In this document: in pieces, positions 19,355 through 29,353 of the stretch
Position numbering within the stretch: position 1 is the stretch's first letter
How the letters are laid out: every line of letters begins with the position of its first letter
Program-made: the position numbers and the translations under genes
The notes under the pieces: generated by a model
Seen by the model: only the letters and a program-made list of their open reading frames with translations
Databases searched by the model: none
Told to the model about the DNA's origin: nothing
Source of the DNA: Candidatus Endomicrobiellum mastotermitis
GTDB taxonomy: Bacteria > Elusimicrobiota > Endomicrobiia > Endomicrobiales > Endomicrobiaceae
Length of the DNA stretch: 64,000 bases
Direction: 5' to 3'
NCBI GenBank assembly: GCA_031272445.1
Contig: JAISTT010000012.1
Location: 1-64,000, forward strand

Positions 19355-20070
19355 TATCTTTTTAAATAATATTCTTTCTCCTCGTTGGATAACTTTTCGA
19401 TTGAATATCTTAACATTGTTCTTGGCATAAGTCTAGAATATGCATCTAAAAATAGGATAAGCTGTTTTACATCTATTTTGCCTATCTCTCTAAGCATCCA
19501 ACCTGACGCTTTATGAATTAAATCATGTTTATGCGGCATAAATAACTTTGATAACTTTAAAGTCTCCGCAAACCTTCCATGTTTTATAAAATAAAAGGTT
19601 GAAACTATAGATGTTCTCTCTTTCCAAAGATTTCCTGATTTAGCATATCCCCATAAATCTTTCAAAGAATTTTTATACCAATAGTGTCCAGGAATATGCG
19701 GAGCAGACAAATCAACTAAATCCCAATTATTAATATATTTAAAATTTCTTAAATATATTTGCATTATATCGAATCTTAAACCACTATTACTATTGGCTTT
19801 CCTATACATCTCAGTTAAAATCATTAGCGCGATAACTCTCACCTCATGAACAATATACTGTAACAGTTCTTCATTATCTTCCAAAGTCATACATTTAAAA
19901 TACTTGACGGCTATACATCTTAGGTATGAAGCTCGAATTCCCCAAAAAAAATCTCCTTCACCATATCCTCCTTTATAAGTTCGAAAAAACTTTGCATTGT
20001 ACTTTGCAAAAACTTCGTCTTTATATTTACTTAAATCTTTTAAAAGTTCTAGTTTAAAATTGACATTCAT
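19354..20070 (-). CDS. AlkD-like DNA alkylation repair protein
   Basis: A 238-residue HEAT-repeat protein of the AlkC/AlkD group, DNA glycosylases for 3- and 7-alkyl purines. Visible signs are FWGIRASYLRCIAVKY near residue 42, NNWDLVDLSAPHI in the middle, LWKERTSIVSTFYFI, and the typical IHKASGWMLREIGK near residue 190. It is coupled to the HD-domain gene by a one-base stop/start overlap. uvrA lies next on the same strand, after a 118-base gap. Confidence 0.85.
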   Translation of the reverse strand: MNVNFKLELLKDLSKYKDEVFAKYNAKFFRTYKGGYGEGDFFWGIRASYLRCIAVKYFKCMTLEDNEELLQYIVHEVRVIALMILTEMYRKANSNSGLRFDIMQIYLRNFKYINNWDLVDLSAPHIPGHYWYKNSLKDLWGYAKSGNLWKERTSIVSTFYFIKHGRFAETLKLSKLFMPHKHDLIHKASGWMLREIGKIDVKQLILFLDAYSRLMPRTMLRYSIEKLSNEEKEYYLKR

Positions 20071-20188
20071 AAATTATATCAATAACACAATTCTAAAATT
20101 AAGATATGTTTATAAACTACAAAAATTGCTGAATATAAATTTAACTTAACTCAAAAGCATTTTGCTATTTTTAACATCTTTCATATGT

Positions 20189-22999
20189 TCATATATTACG
20201 ACTCATATACTCCTTTAAATAGCAACCCGTAAAAGATTTTTGAGTTTTCATCACGTCTTCAGGAGGTCCTTCCATTACAATCCTACCACCTCCTTCTCCA
20301 CCATCAGGACCTAAATCAATAAGCCAATCAGCAGTTTTAATAACATCAAGATTGTGCTCTATAACAAGCACTGTGTTATCTAAATACGAAAGTCTACGTA
20401 GTATATTAATAAGTTTTTCAACATCGGCAAAATGTAGTCCAGTAGTTGGTTCGTCAAGAATATACATTGTCCTTCCCGTACTTCTATTTGAAAGTTCAGT
20501 TGCAAGCTTAACTCTTTGCGCTTCACCACCTGAAAGTGTAGTCGCTTGTTGTCCTATTAATATATAGCCAAGCCCAATATCATTAAGTGTTGACAATATC
20601 CTTTTGAGCCTGGGTACATTTTCAAAAAATTTTACACTTTCTTCTATCGTCATATTCAAAACTTCATCAATATTTTTACCTTTATATTTTATCTGTAAAG
20701 TTTCCTCGTTGAACCTCTTCTTTCCACAAACATCGCACTTTACGTAAACATCTGGCAAAAACTGCATTTCAATTTTCAAAGTTCCAAAACCCTGACAATT
20801 TTCACATCTCCCACCCTTTAAGTTAAATGAAAACCTTCTAGGACAATAGCCTCTAGCCTTCGCTTCTGGAACTTGCGCAAATAAATCTCTTATTATTGAA
20901 AAAGCACCAGTGTAAGTTACAGGGGTTGATTTTGGATTTCTCCCTATAGGCGATTGATCAACAATTATAACTTTATCTATATTTTCAATTCCATACATAT
21001 TTTTAAATTTCCCTGGCTTTTCTTTCGATCCATAAAGTTCATACGCAAGATTCTTATATATTATTTCATGTACCAAAGTAGATTTACCACTACCGGATAC
21101 TCCAGTAACACAAACAAAAAGTCCAAGTGGAACACTTACATTTATATCTTTCAAATTAAATTGTCTTGCACCCTCAACTGTAAGCCATTTGTCAGAAGGT
21201 TTTTTCCTTTTTTCAGGAATCTGTATTCGTAAATCACCTTTTAAATATTTTCCAGTTAAAGAGTTTTCAGATTTTAATATTTCTTCTAATTTTCCTTCTG
21301 CCACTAAATAACCACCATGCACACCAGCACCTGGACCCAAATCTACTATATGATCTGCTAGCCTAATTGTGTCCTCATCATGTTCAACAACAATTAAAGA
21401 GTTACCTGAATCTCTAAGCTTTATTAGAGTTTCTAACAGTTTACTATTATCTCTTTGATGAAGACCTATAGATGGCTCATCAAGTACGTATAAAACACCG
21501 GTAAGGCCTGAAGCTATTTGCGTCGCTAAATGTATTCTCTGAGCCTCACCACCTGAAAGTGTTCCACTCTCTCTATCTAAGCTTAAATACTCCAAACCCA
21601 CATTATTTAAAAACTGCAATCTCTCACATATTTCTTTCAAAATAACCTTACTAATAACCTTATCTTTATTATTTAACACAATTTTATTAAAAAAGTTGAG
21701 TGTCCTTTCAATAGACATTTTTGTAATATCAGAAATTGATTTCCCATCAATTAAAACCGACAAAGTTTCCTTTTTAAGTCTTTGCCCTTTACAAAGTGGA
21801 CAAACTTTTTTACGCATATACTTATTGTAAATCTCTTGTTTTACAAAATCAGACTCTGTTTCCCTGTATCTACGCTGCATATTTGTTATAACACCTTCAA
21901 AATCATCATCTCCATAAAGAAAAATTTCTTGTTGCTTTATAGTAAGTTCTTTCCAAGGAATATTTAAAGATATATTATTCCTTTTTGCTGTTTCAGTTAA
22001 AAGTTTTAAATAATATCCACTCCAAGTATTTTGCCATCTACTAGTTTTTGTTGTTATTGGTTCGGCCCATACAGTAACCGCTCCTTGTTTTATAGAAAGA
22101 CTTTTATCTGGTACCACCAAATTTTCGTCAATTTCTAACTTATTTCCTAAACCTCCACATTCTGGACACGCTCCAAAAGGAGAGTTAAAAGAGAATAACC
22201 TCGGTTCAGTCTCAGGAAGATTTATCTTACAATTAATGCAAGAGTAATGCTCACTGTAAATTGTTTCCACAATAAAGTCTCCGTTTTTTATCATTGCAAC
22301 AGAAACCGTTCCTCTTGATTCCTTTAAGGCCGTCTCAATTGAATTAGCGACTCTTGAACGTATATTTTTATCAAGTATTATTCTATCTATTAATATATCC
22401 ACTGAATGTTTTTTATATCTATCCAATTTTATACTTTCATCAAGTGAATATATATTCTTATCAACTCTTACTCTAGAATATCCACTTTTTGAAAGACGTA
22501 AAAAAAGTTCTTCGTAAGTACCAATTCTTTCCCTTACAAGTGGCGAGAAAATATTAATCATGGTTCCATATGGCATATTCATAACTTCATCTATTATTTG
22601 TTGAGCAGACTGAGGTTGAACTATTCCTCCGCATTTTGGGCAATGAGTAACACCTATTCTTGCGAACAAAAGTCTTAAATAATCATATATCTCAGTTACT
22701 GTTCCTACCGTAGATCTCGGATTATGTGACGGCTTCCTCTGCTTTATTGAAATTGAAGGAGATAAACCTTCAATAATATCCACATCAGGTTTTTCCATAA
22801 GTTCTAAAAACTGCCTAGCATAAGCAGACAAGGATTCCACATATCGCCTTTGACCTTCAGCGTAAATAGTGTCAAAAGCTAGAGAAGATTTCCCAGAACC
22901 TGATAATCCTGTAATAACAACGAGCTTACTTCTAGGTATGTTGAGACTTATATTTTTTAAATTATGTTGACGCGCACCGCGGATTTTTATCATACACAT
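20189..22999 (-). CDS. uvrA: Excinuclease ABC subunit A (UvrA)
   Basis: The damage-recognition ATPase of nucleotide excision repair, about 936 residues. It has two ABC ATPase halves, each with Walker A (GLSGSGKSSLAFDT and GVSGSGKSTL) and signature LSGGEAQR. Zinc modules are intact: CINC...CPEC in the first half and CENC...CDVCGKK in the second. The frame extends to a TTG at 23029, but the ATG at 22999 (MCMIKIRGARQHNLKN) has AGGA 6 bases before it and fits the family N terminus. uvrB and uvrC are not in the window. Confidence 0.97.
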   Translation of the reverse strand: MCMIKIRGARQHNLKNISLNIPRSKLVVITGLSGSGKSSLAFDTIYAEGQRRYVESLSAYARQFLELMEKPDVDIIEGLSPSISIKQRKPSHNPRSTVGTVTEIYDYLRLLFARIGVTHCPKCGGIVQPQSAQQIIDEVMNMPYGTMINIFSPLVRERIGTYEELFLRLSKSGYSRVRVDKNIYSLDESIKLDRYKKHSVDILIDRIILDKNIRSRVANSIETALKESRGTVSVAMIKNGDFIVETIYSEHYSCINCKINLPETEPRLFSFNSPFGACPECGGLGNKLEIDENLVVPDKSLSIKQGAVTVWAEPITTKTSRWQNTWSGYYLKLLTETAKRNNISLNIPWKELTIKQQEIFLYGDDDFEGVITNMQRRYRETESDFVKQEIYNKYMRKKVCPLCKGQRLKKETLSVLIDGKSISDITKMSIERTLNFFNKIVLNNKDKVISKVILKEICERLQFLNNVGLEYLSLDRESGTLSGGEAQRIHLATQIASGLTGVLYVLDEPSIGLHQRDNSKLLETLIKLRDSGNSLIVVEHDEDTIRLADHIVDLGPGAGVHGGYLVAEGKLEEILKSENSLTGKYLKGDLRIQIPEKRKKPSDKWLTVEGARQFNLKDINVSVPLGLFVCVTGVSGSGKSTLVHEIIYKNLAYELYGSKEKPGKFKNMYGIENIDKVIIVDQSPIGRNPKSTPVTYTGAFSIIRDLFAQVPEAKARGYCPRRFSFNLKGGRCENCQGFGTLKIEMQFLPDVYVKCDVCGKKRFNEETLQIKYKGKNIDEVLNMTIEESVKFFENVPRLKRILSTLNDIGLGYILIGQQATTLSGGEAQRVKLATELSNRSTGRTMYILDEPTTGLHFADVEKLINILRRLSYLDNTVLVIEHNLDVIKTADWLIDLGPDGGEGGGRIVMEGPPEDVMKTQKSFTGCYLKEYMSRNI

Positions 23000-23159
23000 A
23001 CATTTTCCTTTCTTTTTCACATCAACCAAATATCTTTATATTGATCTAAAATACACTACGAGAATAAACTACCATAATAATAAATATGGAATACATATCA
23101 CATATCATGTCCTCTTCTTGCCTTTAAGTTATAAACTAATAATTTAAAAATGCTTTGAT

Positions 23160-24740
23160 TTACATTTTACTTATATTTATTATTGTGTCTTTAGCATCAG
23201 ATAAAATGAAAGGATAATCGGTATTAAAATGTACACCTCTGCTTTCTTTTCTGTAAATCGCAGAAGTCATAATCATTTCAGATATAAACACTATATTTCT
23301 TAATTCAATCCAATCTACAGAAAAATGCACTCTTTTAAAATACTGCTCAATTTCATCTTTTAAAATACTTATTCTTTTTTTTGCTTTTAAAAGTTTTTCA
23401 TTTGAGCGAGAAATGCCTAAATAATTCCATGATATTCTCCTAATTTCTTCCCACTTATGCATAAAAACAGCAGATTCATCAACTATTACAAAGTCAACAT
23501 TTTCAAAGGACTTTACATTAATCTTTGGATATTCCTCCCCTAAAAATTGTAATGAATCTCTATACACCCTTTCAGCATATACAATGCCCTCAAGCATAGA
23601 ATTTGAAGCAAGTCTATTTGCTCCATGCACTCCAGAACAGGCAGCTTCTCCCAATGCATAAAGATTTTTAATACTTGTTCTTCCATTTTCATCTATTGCA
23701 ATCCCACCACAGAAAAAATGTGCAGCTGGAGTTACTGGAATCATATCTTTTGAAATATCTATACCACACTCGAGACATTTTGAATATATATTTGGGAACC
23801 TTTTCATAAGAAAACTTTTACTTTTCACAGTAACATCCAAACAAACAAAATTTTCCTTCCTGATTCTCAATTCATTATCTATCGCCCTAGCCACAATATC
23901 ACGTGGAGCAAGTTCCCTTAAAGAACTGTATTTATCCATAAATGTTTTACCATTTTTTAGTTTTAAAATAGCCCCTTCACCGCGAATTGCCTCTGATATT
24001 AAGAAAGACTTTGCATCACCATTATACAAGCACGTAGGATGAAACTGAACTAACTCCATATTCGCAATATCTGCACCAGCTCTATAGGCCATTGCTATCG
24101 CATCACCCGTGGAAACATCAGGATTTGAAGTATACAAATACACTTTACCAGCTCCGCCGCAAGCCAAAATCGTTAACTTAGCTTCAAAAATTTCCATGCA
24201 ACCATTTTCATTATTAAGTGTATATGTACCACAACAAATTTTATCATCATTTAAAATTAGATCTATCGCCGTATGGTCTTCGTAAACAATCACATTCTTA
24301 TGTTTCTTTATATTCTTTATTAAAACCCGTTCTATTTCATTTCCTGTAATATCCCCAGCATGAAGAACTCTCCTTTTACTATGTCCACCTTCAAGAGCAA
24401 GCTCAAACTCTGAGTTAAAACGACTTTTTTTACTAAAATTAACTCCTAACGCTATAAGCTCCTTTACTCTTTCAGGCCCTTCATGAACCATCCTCTCAAC
24501 CATCCTCTCATTACAAAGACCAACCCCAGAAACTATTGTGTCATGTATATGTTCGTCAAAAGAGTCAGATTCATTTACAACACATGCAATACCACCCTGA
24601 GCTCTCCATGTAGCAGAATCAAATATTTTTCTCTTAGTCACTAAAGAAACACTACCACTTTTTGATGCCTTTAATGCCAAACTAAGCCCTGCTATGCCAC
24701 TTCCTATAATTAAATAATCTGACTTTATAGTTGTTGTCAT
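23160..24740 (-). CDS. nadB: L-aspartate oxidase NadB
   Basis: A 526-residue flavoprotein that oxidises aspartate to iminoaspartate, the first step of de novo NAD synthesis; fumarate serves as acceptor in anaerobes. The FAD-binding dinucleotide fold is at the N terminus (YLIIGSGIAGLSLALKAS). Active-site segments TWRAQGGIACV, ELVQFHPTC, ISEAIRGEGA, APRDIVARAID and GANRLASNSMLEG follow. It overlaps panC by 4 bases. nadA and nadC are not in the window. Confidence 0.96.
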   Translation of the reverse strand: MTTTIKSDYLIIGSGIAGLSLALKASKSGSVSLVTKRKIFDSATWRAQGGIACVVNESDSFDEHIHDTIVSGVGLCNERMVERMVHEGPERVKELIALGVNFSKKSRFNSEFELALEGGHSKRRVLHAGDITGNEIERVLIKNIKKHKNVIVYEDHTAIDLILNDDKICCGTYTLNNENGCMEIFEAKLTILACGGAGKVYLYTSNPDVSTGDAIAMAYRAGADIANMELVQFHPTCLYNGDAKSFLISEAIRGEGAILKLKNGKTFMDKYSSLRELAPRDIVARAIDNELRIRKENFVCLDVTVKSKSFLMKRFPNIYSKCLECGIDISKDMIPVTPAAHFFCGGIAIDENGRTSIKNLYALGEAACSGVHGANRLASNSMLEGIVYAERVYRDSLQFLGEEYPKINVKSFENVDFVIVDESAVFMHKWEEIRRISWNYLGISRSNEKLLKAKKRISILKDEIEQYFKRVHFSVDWIELRNIVFISEMIMTSAIYRKESRGVHFNTDYPFILSDAKDTIINISKM

Positions 24741-25585
24741 TTAGTTTGTTTAATCATAATAGTATTATCTATAAGTCTTGTCTGTCCTATCCATACAGCT
24801 ATTGCAAAAACAACTTTTCTAGTACTCTCATCTGCAAGCGATAAATCATTAAAATCCACAACTTCAGCATAATCAATTTTACTCTCAGGTATTTTTTTTA
24901 GTTTACTTAACACAATTTCTTTTACAAAATTTAAATCTTTAATCTTAAAATCTTCAGACGCTTCTTTCAAAATCCTAGAAATATTCTCACTTGTCTTTTT
25001 CTCCTCAATACTTAAATAAGAATTTCTACTTGAAATGGCAAGACCACTTTCTTCCCTTACTATAGGACACGGAATAATTTTAGTCCTAAAGTTTAAATCC
25101 TTAACCATTTTTTCTATGATTTTAAGTTGCTGAAAATCTTTCATTCCAAAGTAACTTCTATCAGCATAAGATATGTTAAAAAGCTTGACTATCACTGTGA
25201 CAACACCTCTGAAATGATTTGACCTGAATTTACCACACAAAATATCTTGTAGAATTTCCACTTCTACAAAAGTTTTGTGATTTGCCGGAAACATATCGCC
25301 TACAAGTGGCATAAAAACATAATCTACATGACTTTCCCTACAAATTTCTAAATCCTTCTTAGTATTTCTTGGATATTTTAAATAATCTTCATTAGGTCCA
25401 AACTGTGTAGGATTTACAAAAATTGATACTATAGTAATGTCATCTCTTTTTTTGGATTTTGCAATCAAAGAAATATGTCCTTCATGTAACGCACCCATAG
25501 TAGGAACAAGACCAATTTCATCACTGTTTTTAATGTGACCCAGAGCGATTTTTTGCATCTGCAAAGTATTCTTTATAATTCTCAT
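24737..25585 (-). CDS. panC: Pantothenate synthetase PanC
   Basis: A 282-residue ligase joining pantoate and beta-alanine with ATP. It has the HIGH-like motif in [15 protein letters not shown], the [18 protein letters not shown] pantoate site, [10 protein letters not shown], and SSRNSYLS in the KMSKS position. It overlaps panB and nadB by 4 bases each, so the three are one translational unit. Confidence 0.97.
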   Translation of the reverse strand: MRIIKNTLQMQKIALGHIKNSDEIGLVPTMGALHEGHISLIAKSKKRDDITIVSIFVNPTQFGPNEDYLKYPRNTKKDLEICRESHVDYVFMPLVGDMFPANHKTFVEVEILQDILCGKFRSNHFRGVVTVIVKLFNISYADRSYFGMKDFQQLKIIEKMVKDLNFRTKIIPCPIVREESGLAISSRNSYLSIEEKKTSENISRILKEASEDFKIKDLNFVKEIVLSKLKKIPESKIDYAEVVDFNDLSLADESTRKVVFAIAVWIGQTRLIDNTIMIKQTK

Positions 25586-26382
25586 TTATAAACGTTACCT
25601 TCTTGTGGAAATTTCCCTTCCTTCACATCATCTATATAATTCTTAACCGCAGCTCTTATTATCTTACTGAGATCTGCATACTTCTTAACAAATTTAGGTT
25701 GGAAATTATCAATCATACCAAGCATATCATCAATAACTAGTACTTGTCCATCGCAATAACGTCCCGCACCAATACCTATAGTTGGGATTTCCAAGCAATG
25801 AGTAACTTCTCTAGCAAGTTGTTCAGGAACAGCTTCCAAAACAACTGCGAATGCACCAGCTTCTTCTATCACCTTAGCATCACTAATCAATTTGTTACAT
25901 TCATTCTCTGTCCTACATTGAACTTTAAAGCTACCAATTTTATTTATTGCCTGCGGAGTAAGTCCTAAATGCCCCACAACAGGAACCTTCGCATCTGAAA
26001 TCGCCTTAATCTTATCTATAATTTCAATCCCACCCTCAACTTTAACTGCTTCTGCCCCACCTTCTTTAATAATCCTAGCTGCATTCTTAACAGCATCTTC
26101 AGTAGTTATTTCATATGACATAAATGGCATATCAGTAACAAGCAAAGCACCACTGTTGCCTCTTTTCACTGACTTTGTATGATATATCATATCTTCAACA
26201 GTAACTGGAAGGGTATTCTCATATCCTAATTTCACATTACCAAGAGAATCTCCAACTAATATCATATCTATACCTTGTGAAGAAACAAGCTTTGCAGTAA
26301 TATAATCATAACAAGTAAGCATCGTTATTTTATCGTTAAGTCGCTTTTTCTCTAGAATTGTTAAAACTGTTTTTTTATTCAC
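25582..26382 (-). CDS. panB: 3-methyl-2-oxobutanoate hydroxymethyltransferase PanB
   Basis: A 266-residue TIM-barrel enzyme that makes ketopantoate using methylenetetrahydrofolate. Family signs are [31 protein letters not shown], the catalytic stretch GHLGLTPQ, and [14 protein letters not shown]. It leads panB-panC-nadB. panE and panD are not in the window. The folate-dependent reaction fits the nearby folK. Confidence 0.97.
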   Translation of the reverse strand: MNKKTVLTILEKKRLNDKITMLTCYDYITAKLVSSQGIDMILVGDSLGNVKLGYENTLPVTVEDMIYHTKSVKRGNSGALLVTDMPFMSYEITTEDAVKNAARIIKEGGAEAVKVEGGIEIIDKIKAISDAKVPVVGHLGLTPQAINKIGSFKVQCRTENECNKLISDAKVIEEAGAFAVVLEAVPEQLAREVTHCLEIPTIGIGAGRYCDGQVLVIDDMLGMIDNFQPKFVKKYADLSKIIRAAVKNYIDDVKEGKFPQEGNVYK

Positions 26383-26458
26383 TTTCTTACCTATAAACTC
26401 ACTTTTTTTCTGTTTTCAACTATTACTTCAATCTCTTTTTACACTTCTTAGATTACAA

Positions 26459-26971
26459 CTAGCGTGTAATTTTAACCTTTTGATCCCTAAGTGTCAATGA
26501 TTTATCGTGGAGAACATTATTAACTTTACGCCTTAAAATAGGATGCACAAAACTGCCAGCTATTTCACACAATGGAATTAAAACAAATAATCTATTTTGT
26601 AACTCTTTGTGCGGAATAAACAAATTGAGCTTAGTACCCAATATAATTTCAATATTTACAATTTCCTTACCAAAAAAAAGTATATCAATATCAACAACAC
26701 GTGGCCCCCATCTTATCGTTTTTTTTCGACCTGAAATACTTTCTACATGTTTTATAAGTATAAGTAACTCAATTGGACTCAAATTGGTCTGTGCCTTAAC
26801 TGCAATATTATAAAAATTTCTTTGTTTAGGCCCAACAGGAGAGGTTTTGTAAAAAGAAGATATTTTCTTAATATATATATATCCACTACTTTGTAAAAGA
26901 GATAAAGCAAAAATTATATTTTCTGCTCTATTACCTATATTTGCCCCTAAGCCTAGGTATATATTTTTCAT
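26459..26971 (-). CDS. folK: 2-amino-4-hydroxy-6-hydroxymethyldihydropteridine pyrophosphokinase FolK
   Basis: About 170 residues. HPPK transfers pyrophosphate from ATP to the pterin before dihydropteroate synthase acts. The signature RWGPRVVDIDILFFG is complete, with FYKTSPVGPKQRNFYN before it. The frame opens at 27001, but MKNIYLGLGANIGNR at 26971 matches the family N terminus. Neither candidate start has a strong ribosome binding site. It is 76 bases upstream of panB on the same strand. Between it and tRNA-Met (26972-27300) there is no gene that I can see. Confidence 0.93.
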   Translation of the reverse strand: MKNIYLGLGANIGNRAENIIFALSLLQSSGYIYIKKISSFYKTSPVGPKQRNFYNIAVKAQTNLSPIELLILIKHVESISGRKKTIRWGPRVVDIDILFFGKEIVNIEIILGTKLNLFIPHKELQNRLFVLIPLCEIAGSFVHPILRRKVNNVLHDKSLTLRDQKVKITR

Positions 26972-27238
26972 TCTATATTTTTCACTATCTACTATCCACA
27001 TTTTATGTCACTAAATTAATATGATATAAAAAATAGATTTTTAAGCAAATACATTTCTGTCTTGGTTTTTATTAGCGAAAGATATATAGTTCAGGAAAAT
27101 TAATTTACTATCCACAAATTCTCTGCTTTTATACAAAACTGAATTAAAATATATATAAGTAAAACCTTTGAGTCATAGCAAACGATAATTCAATAAATCT
27201 ATTCTCCAATCTCTCTCCCAAAAAATAGAATACAAAAT

Positions 27239-27267
27239 TTGACTTTCCAAACAAGAATGTATAGAAT
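27239..27267 (+). promoter_or_regulatory. Sigma70-type promoter for tRNA-Met
   Basis: TTGACT and TAGAAT are separated by exactly 17 bases. Transcription would start near 27274, about 27 bases before the tRNA 5' end. Confidence 0.7.
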
Positions 27268-27300
27268 AACCCTTATTATTTTGCTGACACCATTATGGGC

Positions 27301-27372
27301 GGCGGCGTGGCTCAGCGGTAGAGCAGAGGATTCATAAGCCTTTGGTCGTAGGTTCAATTCCTACCGCCGCCA
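27301..27372 (+). tRNA. tRNA-Met, probably elongator (CAU)
   Basis: Cloverleaf with acceptor GGCGGCG/CGCCGCC fully paired, discriminator A, D-arm GGCUCAGCGGUAGAGC, and T-arm GUAGG-UUCAAUU-CCUAC. The anticodon loop UUCAUAA gives CAU. The anticodon stem is weak: its loop-closing pair is A-G and it includes a G-U. The paired 1-72 position and lack of a GGG/CCC anticodon stem rule out initiator tRNA. It could alternatively be the tRNA-Ile2 substrate of TilS. Confidence 0.88.
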
Positions 27373-27394
27373 TTTCACAATAAAGCTATTTGGT

Positions 27395-27400
27395 TATAAA
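27395..27400 (+). promoter_or_regulatory. Possible -10 element giving a leaderless aroB mRNA
   Basis: TATAAA ends 5 bases before the aroB ATG, and no ribosome binding site is present. Initiation 6-7 bases downstream would start the mRNA at the ATG. There is no good -35. aroB could instead be read from the tRNA-Met promoter. Confidence 0.3.
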
Positions 27401-27405
27401 CTTTT

Positions 27406-28479
27406 ATGAAGCAAATAATAAATATAAAATTAAAAACAAATAAGTATGATATTATTGTTTCACAATCTGAAAACGATTTTTTTACAAGTCTAAAAAAAAC
27501 AATAAGAACAAATACTTTTTTTGTCATTACCGATAAAAACATAGAAAAACTCCATTTAAAATATTTTACAAATCTATTAAACCAAAAAAATTATAACTTT
27601 AAGGTTTCAACCATACCAGCTGGCGAAATTGGAAAAAGTATAAAAAGTTTATCCTTTTTATACACAAAAGCTCTTGAGGCAGGCATAGACAGAAAAAGTT
27701 GCGTAATATCCTTAGGTGGTGGGATTGTTGGTGATATTGCAGGATTTTTTGCAGCCACTTATATGCGTGGTATAAATTATGTTCAAGTACCTACAACTCT
27801 ACTTGCAATGACAGATTCATCAATCGGAGGGAAAACCGCAGTAAATATAAAAGACGGTAAAAATATTGTTGGAGCATTTTATCAGCCTAATTTTGTTTGG
27901 ATCAATTCTTACTTTTTAAACACTCTCCCTAAAAGACACATTAAAAATGGACTCGCTGAAGTAATAAAGTATGCTTTCGTTTTTGACAAAAAGTTTTATG
28001 ATTATTTATCAAATATAATGACAAATGATGTCATATCATCAAAAGATTTTAATTACATAATTTGTAAAAGTTGTTTATATAAAGCTAAAACTATTGAAAA
28101 AGATGAAAAAGAAACAGCTGGTTTGCGAGCTATTCTAAATTTTGGACATACTTTTGCTCATGCACTTGAAACATTTACAAAATATAGAAAGTTTTTACAT
28201 GGAGAGGCAGTTGCTATAGGAATGCTTTTTGCTGCAAAGCTCTCTTTGGTATCAGAAACATGCAAACTTGAAACATACAAAGAAGTTGAGAAACTTTTAA
28301 AAAAAGCGGGTTTTACTTTAAATGTGAAAATCGATGAACAACAATTGTTGACACTTATGAAAAAAGATAAAAAATCTGTTGATGGAAATATTAAATTTAT
28401 TCTTCTAAAAAATATAGGTAAACCAGTCAATAATTATGTAAAAGACAACATTGTCTTAGATACTCTAAAAAATTTCTAA
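27406..28479 (+). CDS. aroB: 3-dehydroquinate synthase AroB
   Basis: A 357-residue NAD- and zinc-dependent enzyme that cyclises DAHP, the second step of the shikimate pathway. Visible family motifs are GGGIVGDIAGFFAATYMRGI, VPTTLLAMTDSSIGGKTAVN, NGLAEVIKYA with the zinc-site Glu, and NFGHTFAHALE and LHGEAVAIGM with zinc His residues. No ribosome binding site precedes the ATG. aroQ follows after 13 bases, so the pair forms an operon for two consecutive steps. Confidence 0.97.
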   Translation: MKQIINIKLKTNKYDIIVSQSENDFFTSLKKTIRTNTFFVITDKNIEKLHLKYFTNLLNQKNYNFKVSTIPAGEIGKSIKSLSFLYTKALEAGIDRKSCVISLGGGIVGDIAGFFAATYMRGINYVQVPTTLLAMTDSSIGGKTAVNIKDGKNIVGAFYQPNFVWINSYFLNTLPKRHIKNGLAEVIKYAFVFDKKFYDYLSNIMTNDVISSKDFNYIICKSCLYKAKTIEKDEKETAGLRAILNFGHTFAHALETFTKYRKFLHGEAVAIGMLFAAKLSLVSETCKLETYKEVEKLLKKAGFTLNVKIDEQQLLTLMKKDKKSVDGNIKFILLKNIGKPVNNYVKDNIVLDTLKNF

Positions 28480-28492
28480 GATAAAATAATAA

Positions 28493-28948
28493 ATGAAAAA
28501 AATACTCGTTATCAATGGTCCAAATATAAATATGCTAGGGAAAAGAGAGCCTACTATTTATGGTAGTATTAGTATTAGAGATATTGAAAAAAAACTCATC
28601 ACCCTTGCAGAGAAACTTAAAGTGGAAGTTAATTTTTTTCAATCAAATCACGAAGGTGAAATCGTAGACAAAATTCAAGATAGTGCAAACAAAGTTTCTG
28701 GAATAATCATAAATCCTGCAGCATATACTCATACATCTATAGCCATAAGAGACGCTTTAGTATCTATCTCTGTGCCAACAATTGAAGTTCATATTTCAAA
28801 TATCTACGCTAGAGAAAATTTCAGATACAAATCTTATATTGCTCCTGTAATTATAGGACAGATTTCAGGCCTTGGTATTGACGGCTACCTTTTAGCACTG
28901 AAAAAACTAGGAGCTGTCAACATAAATAATGCCTTTGAAATAGAATAA
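28493..28948 (+). CDS. aroQ: 3-dehydroquinate dehydratase, type II (AroQ)
   Basis: A 151-residue type II dehydroquinase. It starts with the family ILVINGPNINMLGKREPTIYG, whose Arg and Tyr form the active site, and has NPAAYTHTSIAIRDAL with the catalytic His. It takes the product of aroB one step on. No ribosome binding site is visible in the 13-base gap. A strong terminator follows at 29000. Confidence 0.97.
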   Translation: MKKILVINGPNINMLGKREPTIYGSISIRDIEKKLITLAEKLKVEVNFFQSNHEGEIVDKIQDSANKVSGIIINPAAYTHTSIAIRDALVSISVPTIEVHISNIYARENFRYKSYIAPVIIGQISGLGIDGYLLALKKLGAVNINNAFEIE

Positions 28949-28999
28949 AATATATCAAAAATTCAACACACTTATTGAAGTTTCAGTAATAAATAATAA

Positions 29000-29037
29000 A
29001 AAAAAGCCTTAGAGAATTTCATCTCTAAGGCTTTTTT
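29000..29037. terminator. Bidirectional intrinsic terminator between aroQ and csp
   Basis: A 16-bp perfect stem (core GCCTTAGAGA / TCTCTAAGGC) closes a 6-base loop. It is flanked by A-runs on one side and T-runs on the other, so it can end both aroQ (+) and the cold-shock gene (-). Confidence 0.93.
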
Positions 29038-29055
29038 AGTTCTTGATTTTACAAA

Positions 29056-29259
29056 CTAAATCTTCTTTATGTTTGCTGCTTTAGGACCTTTATCCGAGTT
29101 TACAACTTCAAACTCAACACTATCACCTTCCGCTAAAGATTTAAAACCCTCAGACTGAATAGCTGAATAATGCGCAAACACATCTCCTGACCCATCATCA
29201 TTAGAAATAAACCCATAACCTTTCTGATCATTAAACCACTTTACTTTACCTTGTGCCAT
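29056..29259 (-). CDS. Cold-shock domain protein (CspA family)
   Basis: A 67-residue single cold-shock domain, the standard length. It binds single-stranded RNA and DNA and acts as an RNA chaperone. Both RNA-binding motifs are intact: RNP1 in KGYGFIS and RNP2 in DVFAHYS. A ribosome binding site (AAGGAG) precedes the ATG, and a roughly 90-base untranslated leader follows a consensus promoter, as in cold-inducible csp genes. Whether it is cold-induced or constitutive cannot be told. Confidence 0.96.
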   Translation of the reverse strand: MAQGKVKWFNDQKGYGFISNDDGSGDVFAHYSAIQSEGFKSLAEGDSVEFEVVNSDKGPKAANIKKI

Positions 29260-29353
29260 TGCTACAACTCCTTATTTTTTTTCTATCCGCTTTACGGACA
29301 ACAATTAAACTACCACCATCACACTCATTATCATGATTGCCTTAATGCTCACT

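Noticed and set aside
23000..23029. TTG start of uvrA at 23029
   Set aside because: The ATG at 22999 is correctly spaced from AGGA and fits the UvrA N terminus better.
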